From Thinopyrum elongatum (lineage: Eukaryota; Streptophyta; Magnoliopsida; Poales; Poaceae), in contig JAAAXO010000338.1 of assembly GCA_011799875.1 (NCBI GenBank), positions 1,007,937 to 1,071,936 on the forward strand: a DNA stretch of 64,000 nt, written 5' to 3'. The notes under the pieces were generated by a model. It was not told the DNA's origin, did no database searches, and worked only from the letters and a program-made list of their open reading frames with translations. Positions 10,037 to 20,675 of this stretch are shown one piece after another. Each line of letters opens with the position of its first letter. Position 1 is the stretch's first letter. A program made the translations under genes and the position numbers.

Positions 10037-11510
10037 AGTTAGTAGAAAACAAGAAACAAAATCCAAGAATAATGTTCCTATGAACTACTAGGATGTGGTG
10101 GTAAAACGCTCACAGTGTAGCAAATATCAATATCTTACAAGTTCTTACCATGCAGCAGGTGGTGACAGGCAACCAGCGGTGTCAAATAACTCCGAAGATT
10201 GAGTAAAATGATTGCCAGGGGAACGTACATATACACGGTGTAGAAATATGTGGAGCTTGGAAGGCTTAAATATTTGGTAGCAAAAGATTAGCAATAATCA
10301 ATTCAGAGATGCAATGTTGAATAAACGCTCAACGACGGTACTGTGCTGGTCCTAGGTGATGAGGACATGAATACCTTGGATACGACCAAAAATATTGCAT
10401 ACATGTATATTTGTGAGGTGATTTCTAATGCAAACTATGCAATAATTTATTTGTGTCATCCAGGACAAAAATACTTCACAAACTTTTGTGCCATGTCTAA
10501 TTGCAGATGTATGGGACATTTGTACAATTCACATATGAAGATAAGGAAAAACGAGAAGTTTAGGTGCTGTTCAAAAAGTCCTCTCACGTCACTTTTGGGC
10601 CAAGAGAAGATAGAGTCCAAGTCTCTCACGTTCTGGATTCAGATTCGGACTGCACAGACATACCTGACTCAAAACGCCAAGAACTTTTTCATACGGACTC
10701 CGAATTGGGTGATTCTTTTTTTGTTGGAAAGTAGATTTCGTGCTCTTTCCAACCCAATTGGATTCACCTTAAAATTCATCCGGAGCTATGAGTTATCGAC
10801 GAAACAATCTGACGCTGTAGCAGAATCCGAATCAAACTACAAGTCCAAAGGTGTTGCATCACCTCCACTTGGGCCCATGAGCCTTGTACGACCTAGGGTT
10901 AGTTTTAGGCTGCCTTGGGACGTCCTCCCACCTCCTTGGCCGCCACCCCTTACTCCTATATAAGTAGATCCATCTAGTAGCTTTTTCCTTGGGATTTGTT
11001 TAGTTAAAAGTTAGCCATTGCAACTTCGTGTACTTCGTTTGTGTCCAACGACCAGACCAATACCGCTTCCGGATCCCCACCATTATCAATACTTCATCTA
11101 TATTCGCAATATTTAGATTGCATTATCATATTCTTGCTTGTTCTTCGATTGCGTGCAGGAATAGACCTTCGTGGTCAGGCTGATCGTGCTTCCAGCATCG
11201 TCAGTAACCTTAGGAGATTGGTTTAGCGATTGCTAAGGCGCAACGTCGTGCACGTTTGTAGTCGGATCGTCAAAGTCGGCTCCACCAAATCGATAGTTAC
11301 CATCTCATCGAAAGATCGGGACACCCTCGCCTCTATCACTAGGCTAGACCGGACTAGAGACGCGAGCCTAGAACACTAATGAGGTCACGGCGTTGCACAA
11401 CTAGCATCAATAAAGGATATGAAGTAGCTCTGGACAGCAAGATATAAGTGAAGATCACAATGGCAGTAAAGATAATGATGAGAAACAACTACCAAGTAGG
11501 ATATACCAAC
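10037..11510 (-). other. Quinta-like leader, interrupted by a solo LTR
   Basis: Antisense copy of the Quinta leader, at 10037-10356 and 11339-11510, with TSD copies at 10352-10356 and 11339-11343. It stops at ATATACCAACAA, several hundred bases short of where the primer site and 5' LTR should be. No gene is seen in it. Confidence 0.7.
10357..11338 (+). mobile_element. Solo Quinta-type LTR with target-site duplication CTAGG
   Basis: Complete 982-bp LTR from TGATGAGGACATGAATACC to CTCGCCTCTATCA with Quinta-type R-U5. The flanks are CTAGG (10352-10356) and CTAGG (11339-11343), and the leader continues across the insertion. This is the classical result of intra-element LTR recombination after integration. 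The encoded tail is open from 10357 and stops at 10963. Confidence 0.92.
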
Positions 11511-11630
11511 AACTTTTAACTAAACAAATCCCAAGGAAAAAGCTACTTGGTCTGGTCGTTGGACACAAACGAAGTACACGAAGTTGCAATGGCTAACTTT
11601 TAACTAAACAAATCCCAAGGAAAAAGCTAC
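11511..11630 (-). repeat. Direct repeat of 36 bp, 84 bp apart, at LTR break
   Basis: The 36-bp segment AACTTTTAACTAA...AAAGCTAC is at 11511-11546 and again at 11595-11630. The second copy is in its normal place in the LTR. The first copy sits between the broken leader and a truncated LTR, as templated filler would. Confidence 0.75.
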
Positions 11631-12250
11631 TAGATGGATCTACTTATATAGGAGCAAGGGGTGGTGGCCAAGGAGGTGGGAGGACGTCCCAAGGCAGCCT
11701 AAAACTAACCCTAGGTCGTACAAGGCTCATGGGCCCAAGTGGAGGTGATGCAACACCTTTGGACTTGTAGTTTGACTCGGATTCTGCTGCAGCGTCAGAT
11801 TGTTTCATTGATAACTCAACGCTCCGGACGAATTTTAAGGTGAATCCAATTGGGTTGGAAAGAGCACGAAATCTACTTTCCAACAAAAAAAGAATCACCC
11901 AATTCGGAGTCCGTATAAAAAAGTTCTTGGCGTTTTGAGTCAGGTATGTCTGTGCAGTCCGAATCTGAATCCAGAACGTGAGAGACTTGGACTCTATCTT
12001 CTCTTGGCCCAAAAGTGACGTGAGAGGACTTTTTGAACAGCACCTAAACATCTCTTTTCCCCTTATCTTCAAATGTGTATTGTACAAATGTCCCATACAC
12101 CTGCAATTAGACATGATACAAAAGTTTGTGAAGTATTTTTGTCTTGGATGACATAAATAAATTATTGCATAGTTTGCATTAGAAATCACCTCACAAATAT
12201 ACATGTATCCAATATTTTTGGTCGTATCCAAGGTAGTCATGTCCTCATCA
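11547..12250 (-). repeat. Quinta-type LTR, truncated (U3 and part of R)
   Basis: On the minus strand it starts at 12250 with TGATGAGGACATGACTACC and is lost after the TTGGTCTGGTCG segment. The coding tail (12240-11644) is open. Its 5' terminus abuts a primer-site remnant and not a polypurine tract. Confidence 0.8.
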
Positions 12251-12267
12251 TCAGCTCTGATACCACT
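12251..12267 (-). other. Primer-site remnant between two LTRs
   Basis: On the minus strand AGTGGTATCAGAGC plus TGA lies between the end of one LTR (12268) and the start of another (12250). TGGTATCAGAGC pairs with initiator Met tRNA over 12 bases, more than any other primer site in the window. The whole internal region is reduced to 17 bp. Confidence 0.8.
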
Positions 12268-13250
12268 TGATAGAGGCGAGGGGTGTCCCGATCTTTCGAT
12301 GAGATGATAACTATCGATTTGGTGGAGTCGGCTTTGACGATCCGACTACAAACGTGCACGACGTTGTGCCTTAGCAATCGCTAAACCAATCTCCCGAGGT
12401 TACTGACGATGCTGAAAGCACGATCAGCCTGACCACGAAGGTCTATTCCTGCACGCAATCGAAGAACAAGCAAGAATATGATAATGCAATCTGAATATTG
12501 CGAATATAGATGAAGTATTGATAAAGGTGGGGATCCGAAAGCGGTCTTGGTCCGGTCGTTGGACACAAACGAAGTACACGAAGTTGCAATGGCTAACTTT
12601 TAACTAAACAAATCCCAAGGAAAAAGCTACTAGATGGATCTACTTATATAGGAGTAAGGGGTGGCGGCCAAGGAGGTGGGAGGACGTCCCAAGGCAGCCT
12701 AAAACTAACCCTAGGTCGTACAAGGCTCATGGGCCCAAGTGGAGGTGATGCAACACCTTTGGACTTGTAGTTTGACTCGGATTCTGCTACAGCGTCAGAT
12801 TGTTTCGTCGATAACTCATAGCTCCGGATGAATTTTAAGGTGAATCCAATTGGGTTGGAAAGAGCACGAAATCTACTTTCCAACAAAAAAAGAATCACCC
12901 AATTCGGAGTCCGTATGAAAAAGTTCTTGGCGTTTTGAGTCAGGTATGTCTGTGCAGTCCGAATCTGAATCCAGAACGTGAGAGACTTGGACTCTATCTT
13001 CTCTTGGCCCAAAAGTGACGTGAGAGTACTTTTTGAACAGCACCTAAACTTCTCGTTTTCCCTTATCTTCATATGTGAATTGTACAAATGTCCCATACAC
13101 CTGCAATTAGACATGGCACAAAAGTTTGTGAAGTATTTTTGTCCTGGATGACACAAATAAATTATTGCATAGTTTGCATTAGAAATCACCTCACAAATAT
13201 ACATGTATGCAATATTTTTGGTCGTATCCAAGGTATTCATGTCCTCATCA
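12268..13250 (-). repeat. Quinta-type LTR flanked by polypurine tract and primer-site remnant
   Basis: Complete 983-bp LTR (minus), start at 13250, end at 12268. It has a polypurine tract on its 5' side (complement TCCTCCACTTCTTG at 13251) and a primer site on its 3' side. It therefore serves as 3' LTR of one unit and 5' LTR of another, as in a tandem LTR-internal-LTR-internal-LTR array. Confidence 0.85.
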
Positions 13251-13580
13251 TCCTCCACTTCTTGAAAACAAAGCCGTCCTCGGCGTTGCTTAATCTGAAA
13301 TGTGGCTAACAAAAGAGACAAGGTGTACATGTTGTATATGTATATGTCATCCATTTTTACTTCCCTTGATTTTTGCACATATGACACATGTATACATGAG
13401 TAACTTTCATAGTTCATAAAATGTAAAGCCAAAATATTATCACAAGTATTAGAAGACATGAAAATATTGCAACTCAATTTGCACATATAAGTGAAGCTCT
13501 TATTCATATCAAAGGATTGACAATGTTCATCATTAAACCATCCCAACATTGGTGAATAAACCTTACTTGCATCAAATTTA
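12644..13580 (-). pseudogene. gag: Quinta-like gag C-terminal fragment and LTR tail
   Basis: Only the Cys-rich region from KFDASKVYSPMLGWFNDEHC onward remains, in frame through the polypurine tract into the LTR with stop at the TATA box. Upstream, the internal region is reduced to CCACT (complement of AGTGG, 13581-13585), the first bases after the 5' LTR. The deletion removed leader and capsid and shares GTA at the joint. Confidence 0.75.
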
Positions 13581-13585
13581 CCACT

Positions 13586-14577
13586 TGATAGAGGCGAGGG
13601 TGTCCCGATCTTTCGATGAGATGATAGCTATCGTTTTTGGTGGAGTAGACTTTGACGATCCGACTACGAACGTGCGAGGACGTCGCGCCTTAGCAATCGC
13701 TAAACCAACTCCGAGAGGTTATTGACCACGCCGGAGCACAATCAACCTGACCACGAGGGTCTATCTCCTGCAAGCAAACGAAGAACAAGCAAGAAACTAA
13801 GATTTGCAATCTGGATATTGCGAATATAAGATGAAAGCTTTATTGATCAAGGTGGGGTTCTGTGACGTCTTGGTCTGGTCGTTGAACACAAACGAAGTAC
13901 GCGAAGTTGCAGCTATGGCGAACTTTTAATCTAAACAAAACCCAAGGAAAAAGCTAGTAGATGGATCTACTTATATAGGAGTAAGGGGTGGCGGCCAAGG
14001 AGGTGGGAGGACGTCCCAAGGCAGCCTAAAACTAACCCTAGGTCGTACAAGGCTCATGGGCCCAAGTGGAGGTGATGCAACACCTTTGGACTTGTAGTTT
14101 GACTCGGATTCTGCTACAGCGTCAGATTGTTTCGTCGATAACTCATAGCTCCGGATGAATTTTAAGGTGAATCCAATTGGGTTGGAAAGAGCACGAAATC
14201 TACTTTCCAACAAAAAAAGAATCACCCAATTCGGAGTCCGTATGAAAAAGTTCTTGGCGTTTTGAGTCAGGTATGTCTGTGCAGTCCGAATCTGAATCCA
14301 GAACGTGAGAGACTTGGACTCTATCTTCTCTTGGCCCAAAAGTGACGTGAGAGGACTTTTTGAACAGCACCTAAACTTCTCTTTTCCCCTTATCTTCATA
14401 TGTGGATTGTACAAATGTCCCATACACCTGCAATTAGACATGACACAAAAGTTTGTGAAGTATTTTTGTCCTGGATGACATAAATAAATTATTGCATAGT
14501 TTGCATTAGAAATCACCTCACAAATATACAAGTATGCAATATTTTTGGTCGTATCCAAGGTAGTCATGTCCTCATCA
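13586..14577 (-). repeat. Chimeric LTR (Quinta U3 + Cereba R-U5), 5' LTR of deletion derivative
   Basis: Complete 992-bp LTR with start at 14577 and end at 13586. It is followed by AGTGG only. U3 is Quinta type; R-U5 is Cereba type with AATAAA. The right flank ACTCT (14578-14582) lies in Cereba gag, so this is an insertion into the minus-strand Cereba copy. The LTR at the other end of the derivative (12268-13250) is of the non-chimeric type. Confidence 0.85.
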
Positions 14578-15765
14578 ACTCTTGGCAGATGGTGGTGGTG
14601 GTGCCTGTTTTCTTGTATCTCGATTGGAATTGGCGGCTGAAGTCAGTGGTGCCGCAGTAGGACGTGTGGGAGTAGAGGAGGCACGCGGTGTCCATGATGA
14701 AGATCGACCTGCAGAAAAATTAGTTCGCGCCAATGCCTGTCGATCCTACACTTCACGTTCAGCTTTACAAGCAAGATGGAATAAACGAGTGATATTATTA
14801 TACTCCTTATACTCTAGAATGGTCTGAATCTCTCTATTTAATCCACCCATGAAACGTGCAAGCATAGCTTCATTCTCCTCAACAATACCACATCTAATCA
14901 TGCCAGTTTGTAATTCCTGATAATATTCTTCTATAGAATTTTTTCCTTGTCTTAAGCGCTGCAATTTTTGAAGTAATTCACGTTGATAATATGGTGGAAC
15001 CCAACGAGTACGCATAGCAGTTTTCAAAGCAGCCCACGTAGCTGGAATAGGATATAATCTACAATGTTCAGACCACCATACACATGCAAAACTAGTGAAA
15101 GCACAAACAGCAGCAGCAACACGTCGTTCCTCGGGATATTGTAAACATGTAAAACGTTGTTCAGTTTCTAACTCCCAAGTAAGATATATATCAGGAACAT
15201 ATCTTCCCTCGAATGGTGGAATATTCAATTTTAATTTAGGAAGATGGTCATGATCTCGTACCTGAAGTGGTGGTGCAGGCCTACCATTGCGATTATTTGC
15301 ATGTGGACGACCTGGTGCTGGTGGTTGCACGTAGTTATGATTTTGATCAACCTCATCCTCATAATCGCCCGCGTAATCATCCTCCTTCTCGGCACCAGCA
15401 GCAGCAGGAGCAGGAGCCAAAGAAGCATCAACAGTAGGTACAGCAGCACCAGAAGTTTGGCCATCCTCAAGAGGAACACGCTTCGCTCGTCCGAACTGAT
15501 TTGGAAGGGGGCGTTGTTGTTGTCGTTGCAGAGGTGCGACAGGTGCAGCCGGTGGTGGTTGGGGAAGACGCGTGAGCAATTCATTAAACTTGTTATCCAG
15601 CTTTGTCTCGAACGACTTCTCCATGCCATCTATCTTCTCCATGGCCTCTTCAAATCACTTTAGCACATCTCCCACCTGGCCACTCATCATTTGCTGAAAT
15701 TTATCATGCAACTCCTTGTTCGTCATGTTCTCCCAGTCAATCTCGTCGGCTTGTGATCCTGCCAT
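14578..15765 (-). pseudogene. gag: Cereba-like gag, minus, two nonsense codons, truncated
   Basis: The start ATG is at 15765 (MAGSQADE...). Codon 37 is TGA (15657-15655), where most copies have AGA. A second open segment starts at ATG 15642 ([12 protein letters not shown]) and ends at TAG 14748-14746, a CAG-to-TAG change right after KAEREV. The Pro-rich N-terminal region, acidic stretch and capsid motifs ([18 protein letters not shown]) are present. The copy ends in the Pro/Ser linker before the zinc knuckle, at an inserted LTR. The codon-37 stop is shared with the copy at 35615. Confidence 0.85.
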
Positions 15766-16466
15766 GGTTAGCAGCAATAGAAACACACAAGAATATGATC
15801 CTACAGACTACTAGAAAGTGGTGGTGGTGTGGTGTGGTGTCACAAATCCGTCAAGCAAATCTCAAATTCTTACCAGTTCTTACCCAGCAGCAGGTGGTGA
15901 TTGGCAACCTTTGTAGTCAAAACTCTCAGAGCTTGGACAGAGCGATTGCCAGGTGGTGTCAAACGCACGATGTAGATGTATGTGGAGCTGGGAAGGCTTA
16001 TGATATGGTAGCAAAAAGGGTCAGCAATAATCAATTCAGAGATGCAATGTTGAATAAACTCTCAACGACGGTACTGTGCTGGTCCTAGGCTAGACCGTGC
16101 TAGAGACGCGAGCCTAGAACACTAACAAAAATCACGGCGCTGCACGTAAACAAGGGAGGAGCACACTCTGAATTTATTTTTTTTTTTTGCACTTTTTTTT
16201 CCTCTTATTTTTTTTTTGCTCCGCAACAATTTTTTTCCGAAAAAGTCTACAAATGGTCTAAAAACTGCGGGTAGCACGAAACTATTTTTCTTCTGCGGGT
16301 AGCACGAAAATTGGGGAATCCGACTTGTTCACGACTCGTAGTATCGCGTGATCTGGCACTCTAAAATAAAGGAATAAATACTGGACTCAGACTAGGACTG
16401 GTGGCAGAGATGAATCTGGTGGAACTCGGACTGGTGATGGTATATGACGGTAGTATATGTGGGCTC

Positions 16467-16538
16467 GGATTGGTGGTGGTATATGGACTCGGATCGGTGG
16501 TGGTATATGGACTCGGATCGGTGGTGGTATATGGACTC
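16467..16538 (-). repeat. Three tandem copies of a 24-bp unit in the leader
   Basis: The unit, GAGTCCATATACCACCACCG plus ATCC on the minus strand, is repeated three times, followed by a decayed fourth. The same array is in the plus-strand leader at 43449-43520. The array is a fixed part of Cereba leaders and too short and regular to be CRISPR. Confidence 0.8.
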
Positions 16539-16851
16539 AGAGAAATAGCAGATAAGCTGTGGTGGTATATGGTAGGGGCGATGATGATGGTGCGGCGGCG
16601 GTGTGACAACTTGTGAACAGAACTCGAAACTCTAAAGAACTAGACGCTAAGACCAGCAACTTGACACGACGATGCAACCGCAAATTCAACAAAGCAAAAA
16701 CCCTAAAAAGATTAAGCAAAGGCTCAGATTGGTTCGGATATGATGAACTAACCCTAAATTTTTTTTTTGGCTTTTTCCTGGACTGTAGGTATGAAGAACA
16801 GACTCGATCTAAAATACGAAAAACTGTAAATCTCACCGAGCAACCTGGGAA

Positions 16852-16861
16852 TCTGATACCA
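16852..16861 (-). other. Primer-binding site, Cereba-like
   Basis: Complement of TGGTATCAGA, two bases from the LTR end. It pairs with the initiator Met tRNA 3' end over ten bases, then diverges (TTCCC). Confidence 0.8.
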
Positions 16862-16863
16862 CT

Positions 16864-17788
16864 TGATAGAGGCGAGGGTGTCCCGATCTTTCGATGAGAT
16901 GATAGCTATCGTTTTTGGTGGAGTAGACTTTGACGATCCGACTACGAACGTGCGAGGACGTCGCGCCTTAGCAATCGCTAAACCAACTCCGAGAGGTTAT
17001 TGACCACGCCGGAGCACAATCAACCTGACCACGAGGGTCTATCTCCTGCAAGCAAACGAAGAACAAGCAAGAAACTAAGATTTGCAATCTGGATATTGCG
17101 AATATAAGATGAAAGCTTTATTGATCAAGGTGGGGTTCTGTGACGTCTTGGTCTGGTCGTTGAACACAAACGAAGTACGCGAAGTTGCAGCTATGGCGAA
17201 CTTTTAATCTAAACAAAACCCAAAGTCTAAACGGTGCCCTAAGGGCTATATATATGGAGGAAGAGGGGGGGGGGATTTCGTGGCCCTTGAAGGAGGGGTC
17301 CGAAACCAACCCTATCTCTTGTTTCCCCACACATACGGACTCTAAAAATAGCCTATACTCAAGTATTTCGAAATTACATGGGCCTGGCCCAATAATAAGG
17401 TGACGCAGCACCTATAATAGCCTCTGGACGAAATTTATGAAGTGGCATCTTGTATATTTCGTCCAAGGCTTCCTGCACTCCTTATGGTGGCTTCAAAGTC
17501 CTGAAATCATCACTTGTAACTCCGTTCTTGTTCCCCTTGCGCATGCCATCATCTCCATGCTTGAACTTGCTCCAAGGTTCCTCTTTCTTGTCCAAGCTAG
17601 GCCCTTCATTTGTAAGCAAAACAAATGTATCCAATTTAGGCAGCATCATATTCTCATGAACATTAGAATCATTACCAAGAAACGAAAGTACCTGATAATT
17701 TAATTGGCGTGCGCGAGCTCTAGTAATTGGTCCAGTATGTATAGCAGCAGGGGCTGTGGGTGTAACAATGGTATTGATGTCCTCATCA
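16864..17788 (-). repeat. Family A 5' LTR (minus)
   Basis: Complete 925-bp LTR beginning at 17788 (TGATGAGGACATCAATACC) and ending at 16864, followed by leader and gag. Its outer flank TTTCC (17789) is inside the RT region of a plus-strand Cereba copy, so this element inserted head-on into it. It shares variants with the LTR at 20369-21294, such as a long C/G run next to the TATA box. Confidence 0.88.
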
Positions 17789-20675
17789 TTTCCACAAGAC
17801 GTGCCACCGGGATTACCACCTATTCGCGGGATTGAGCATCAGATTGACTTAATTCCCGGTGCTTCGTTGCCAAACCGTGCGCCATACCGTACCAATCCAG
17901 AGGAGACGAAGGAGATTATGCGTCAAGTACAGGAGTTGCTGGACAAAGGTTATATACGCGAATCCCTTAGTCCTTGTGCTGTTCCTATTATTCTAGTGCC
18001 GAAAAAGGATGGTACATCGCGTATGTGTGTTGATTGTAGAGGCATTAATAATATTACTATTCGTTATCGTCATCCTATTCCTAGACTAGATGATATGCTT
18101 GATGAATTGAGTGGCTCTACAATATTCTCCAAAGTTGATTTGCGTAGTGGATACCATCAAATTCGTATGAAATTGGGGGATGAATGGAAAACAGCATTTA
18201 AAACAAAGTTTGGATTATATGAGTGGTTAGTCATGCCTTTTGGGTTAACTAATGCACCTAGTACTTTCATGAGATTAATGAACGAAGTTTTACGTGCTTT
18301 CATTGGACGATTTGTGGTAGTTTACTTTGATGATATATTGATTTATAGCAGATCTTTGGAGGAACATTTGGAACATTTACGTGTTGTTTTCATTGCTCTA
18401 CGTGATGCACGTTTGTTTGGTAACCTTGGGAAGTGCACCTTTTGCACCGACCGAGTATCTTTTCTTGGCTATGTTGTTACTCCACAGGGAATTGAAGTTG
18501 ATAAAGCCAAGATTGAAGCTATTGAGAGTTGGCCGCAGCCCAAAACGGTCACACAAGTGAGGAGTTTCCTTGGCCTCGCTGGTTTCTATAGGCGTTTTGT
18601 GAGAGATTTCAGTACCATTGCTGCACCTCTCAACGAGCTTACAAAGAAGGATGTGCCTTTTGTTTGGGGTACCGCACAGGAAGAAGCCTTCACGGTGTTG
18701 AAAGATAAGTTAACACATGCTCCTTTACTCCAACTTCCTGATTTTAATAAGACTTTTGAGCTTGAATGTGATGCTAGTGGAATTGGATTAGGAGGTGTGT
18801 TATTACAAGATGGCAAACCTGTTGCATACTTTTCTGAAAAATTGAGTGGGCCTAGTCTGAATTACTCTACTTATGATAAGGAATTATATGCTCTTGTTCG
18901 GACTTTGGAAACATGGCAACATTATTTATGGCCCAAAGAATTTGTTATTCATTCTGATTATGAATCTTTGAAACATATTAAAAGTCAAGCCAAACTGAAC
19001 CGTAGACATGCTAAATGGGTTGAATTCATTGAGACTTTCCCTTATGTCATTAAACACAAGAAGGGTAAAGAAAATGTTATTGCTGATGCATTGTCTCGTC
19101 GTTATACTATGCTTTCACAACTTGACTTTAAAATATTTGGTTTGGAGACCATCAAAGATCAATATGTGCATGATGCTGAATTTAAAGATGTATTGCAGAA
19201 TTGTAAAGAAGGGAGAACATGGAACAAGTTCGTCGTTAACGATGGATTTGTGTTTCGTGCTAACAAGCTATGCATTCCAGCTAGCTCCGTTCGTCTTTTG
19301 TTATTGCAGGAGGCGCATGGAGGAGGATTAATGGGACACTTTGGCGTAAAGAAGACGGAGGATGTACTTGCTACACATTTCTTTTGGCCAAAGATGAGAC
19401 GGGATGTTGAGCGCTTTGTTGCTCGCTGCACTACATGTCAAAAAGCTAAGTCACGACTCAATCCTCATGGTTTATATATGCCGTTGCCTGTACCTAGTGT
19501 TCCATGGGAGGATATATCTATGGACTTTGTTTTGGGTTTACCTCGAACAAAGAAGGGGAGGGTTCTCGAAAATGGCACACTTTATACCATGTCATAAAAG
19601 CGATGATGCTGCTAATGTTGCTGATTTGTTCTTTCGTGAAATTATTCGCTTGCATGGTGTGCCAAATACTATTGTTTCAGATCATGATACCAAATTTCTT
19701 AGCCACTTTTGGAGATGTTTATGGGCTAAGTTGGGGACTAAACTGCTTTTTAGTACTACTTGTCACCCCCAAACTGATGGACAAACTGAAGTAGTCAATA
19801 GAACTTTGTCTACTATGCTTATGGCTGTTTTGAAGAATAACAAGAAAATGTGGGAAGAATGCTTGCCTCATATTGAATTTGCTTATAATCGTTCGTTGCA
19901 TTCTACTACTAAGATGTGCCCTTTTGAAATTGTATATGGTTTCCTACCTCGTGCACCTATTGATTTGTTGCCTCTTCCATCTTCGGAGAAGGTTAATTTT
20001 GATGCTAAACAACGTGCTGAATTGATCTTAAAAATGCATGAGTTAACTAAGGAGAACATTGAGCGTATGAATGCTAAATATAAACTTGCTGGAGATAAGG
20101 GTAGAAAACATGTTGTGTTTGCACCTGGAGATCTTGTTTGGTTACATTTGCGTAAGGATAGATTTCCTGATTTGCGCAAATCAAAGCTAATGCCACGTGC
20201 TGATGGTCCTTTTAAGGTGTTAGAGAAAATAAATGATAACGCATATAAACTTGAGCTGCCTGCAGATTTTGGGGTTAGTCCCACTTTTAACATTGCAGAT
20301 TTGAAGCCTTATTTGGGTGAGGAAGATGAGCTTCCGTCGAGGACGACTTCATTTCAAGAAGGGGAGGATGATGAGGACATCAATACCATTGTTACACCCA
20401 CAGCCCCTGCTGCTATACATACTGGACCAATTACTAGAGCTCGCGCACGCCAATTAAATTATCAGGTACTTTCGTTTCTTGGTAATGATTCTAATGTTCA
20501 TGAGAATATGATGCAGCCTAAATTGGATACATTTGTTTTGCTTACAAATGAAGGGCCTAGCTTGGACAAGAAAGAGGAACCTTGGAGCAAGTTCAAGCAT
20601 GGAGATGATGGCATGCGCAAGGGGAACAAGAACAGAGTTACAAGTGATGATTTCAGGACTTTGAAGCCACCATAA
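17789..20675 (+). pseudogene. pol: Cereba-like pol (RT, RNase H, integrase), 5'-truncated with frameshift
   Basis: The sequence enters just before the RT domain ([20 protein letters not shown]). RT has the YFDD active site near 18331 and RNase H has ECDASG. The integrase HHCC zinc site ([18 protein letters not shown]) and the first catalytic Asp (MDFVLGLP) follow. At ~19559 a 26-bp deletion removes the segment after KKGR (DSIFVVVD in other copies) and shifts frame. The rest of the integrase (SDHDTKF, then TEVVNR) and the LTR-coded tail continue in a second frame to 20675. In other copies the second integrase motif reads SDRD. Gag and protease are lost on the left at the inserted minus-strand element. 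Confidence 0.88.

Larger units (their letters stand above)
7643..11510 (-). mobile_element. Quinta-like element, minus, nearly complete but without 5' LTR
   Basis: In minus orientation it has a leader (11510 down to 10037), a full-length gag (10036-7994), a polypurine tract (complement at 8601-8614) and a chimeric 3' LTR (8600-7643) that lacks its last ~36 bases. The leader is split by a plus-strand solo Quinta LTR with a 5-bp target duplication. The 5' LTR and primer site are missing at a rearranged junction near 11510. Confidence 0.75.
15766..16863 (-). other. Full Cereba-like 5' leader
   Basis: About 1.1 kb separates the LTR end (16864) and the gag ATG. It includes the primer site, a 24-bp tandem repeat, T-rich runs near 16170-16235 and the conserved segment near gag. 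No protein-coding sense ORF of note is seen. Confidence 0.75.

Noticed and set aside
12251..12267. A tRNA gene suggested by the match to initiator Met tRNA
   Set aside because: Only the 12 bases complementary to the tRNA 3' end are present. They are a primer-binding site, with no cloverleaf around them.
15231..15663. Leucine- and tryptophan-rich frames overlapping gag on both strands
   Set aside because: They are shadows of the Pro/Ala/Gln-rich N-terminus of Cereba gag. The same shadows recur at every gag copy.
16467..16538. Regular 24-bp repeats that might suggest a CRISPR array
   Set aside because: The units are head-to-tail with no spacers, only three copies, and conserved as part of Cereba leaders in a plant genome.
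17185..17403. Small frame across the family A TATA region (also 29809-30024, 42590-42805, 57369-57584)
   Set aside because: It lies antisense over U3/R in each family A LTR; its presence only reflects LTR copy number.
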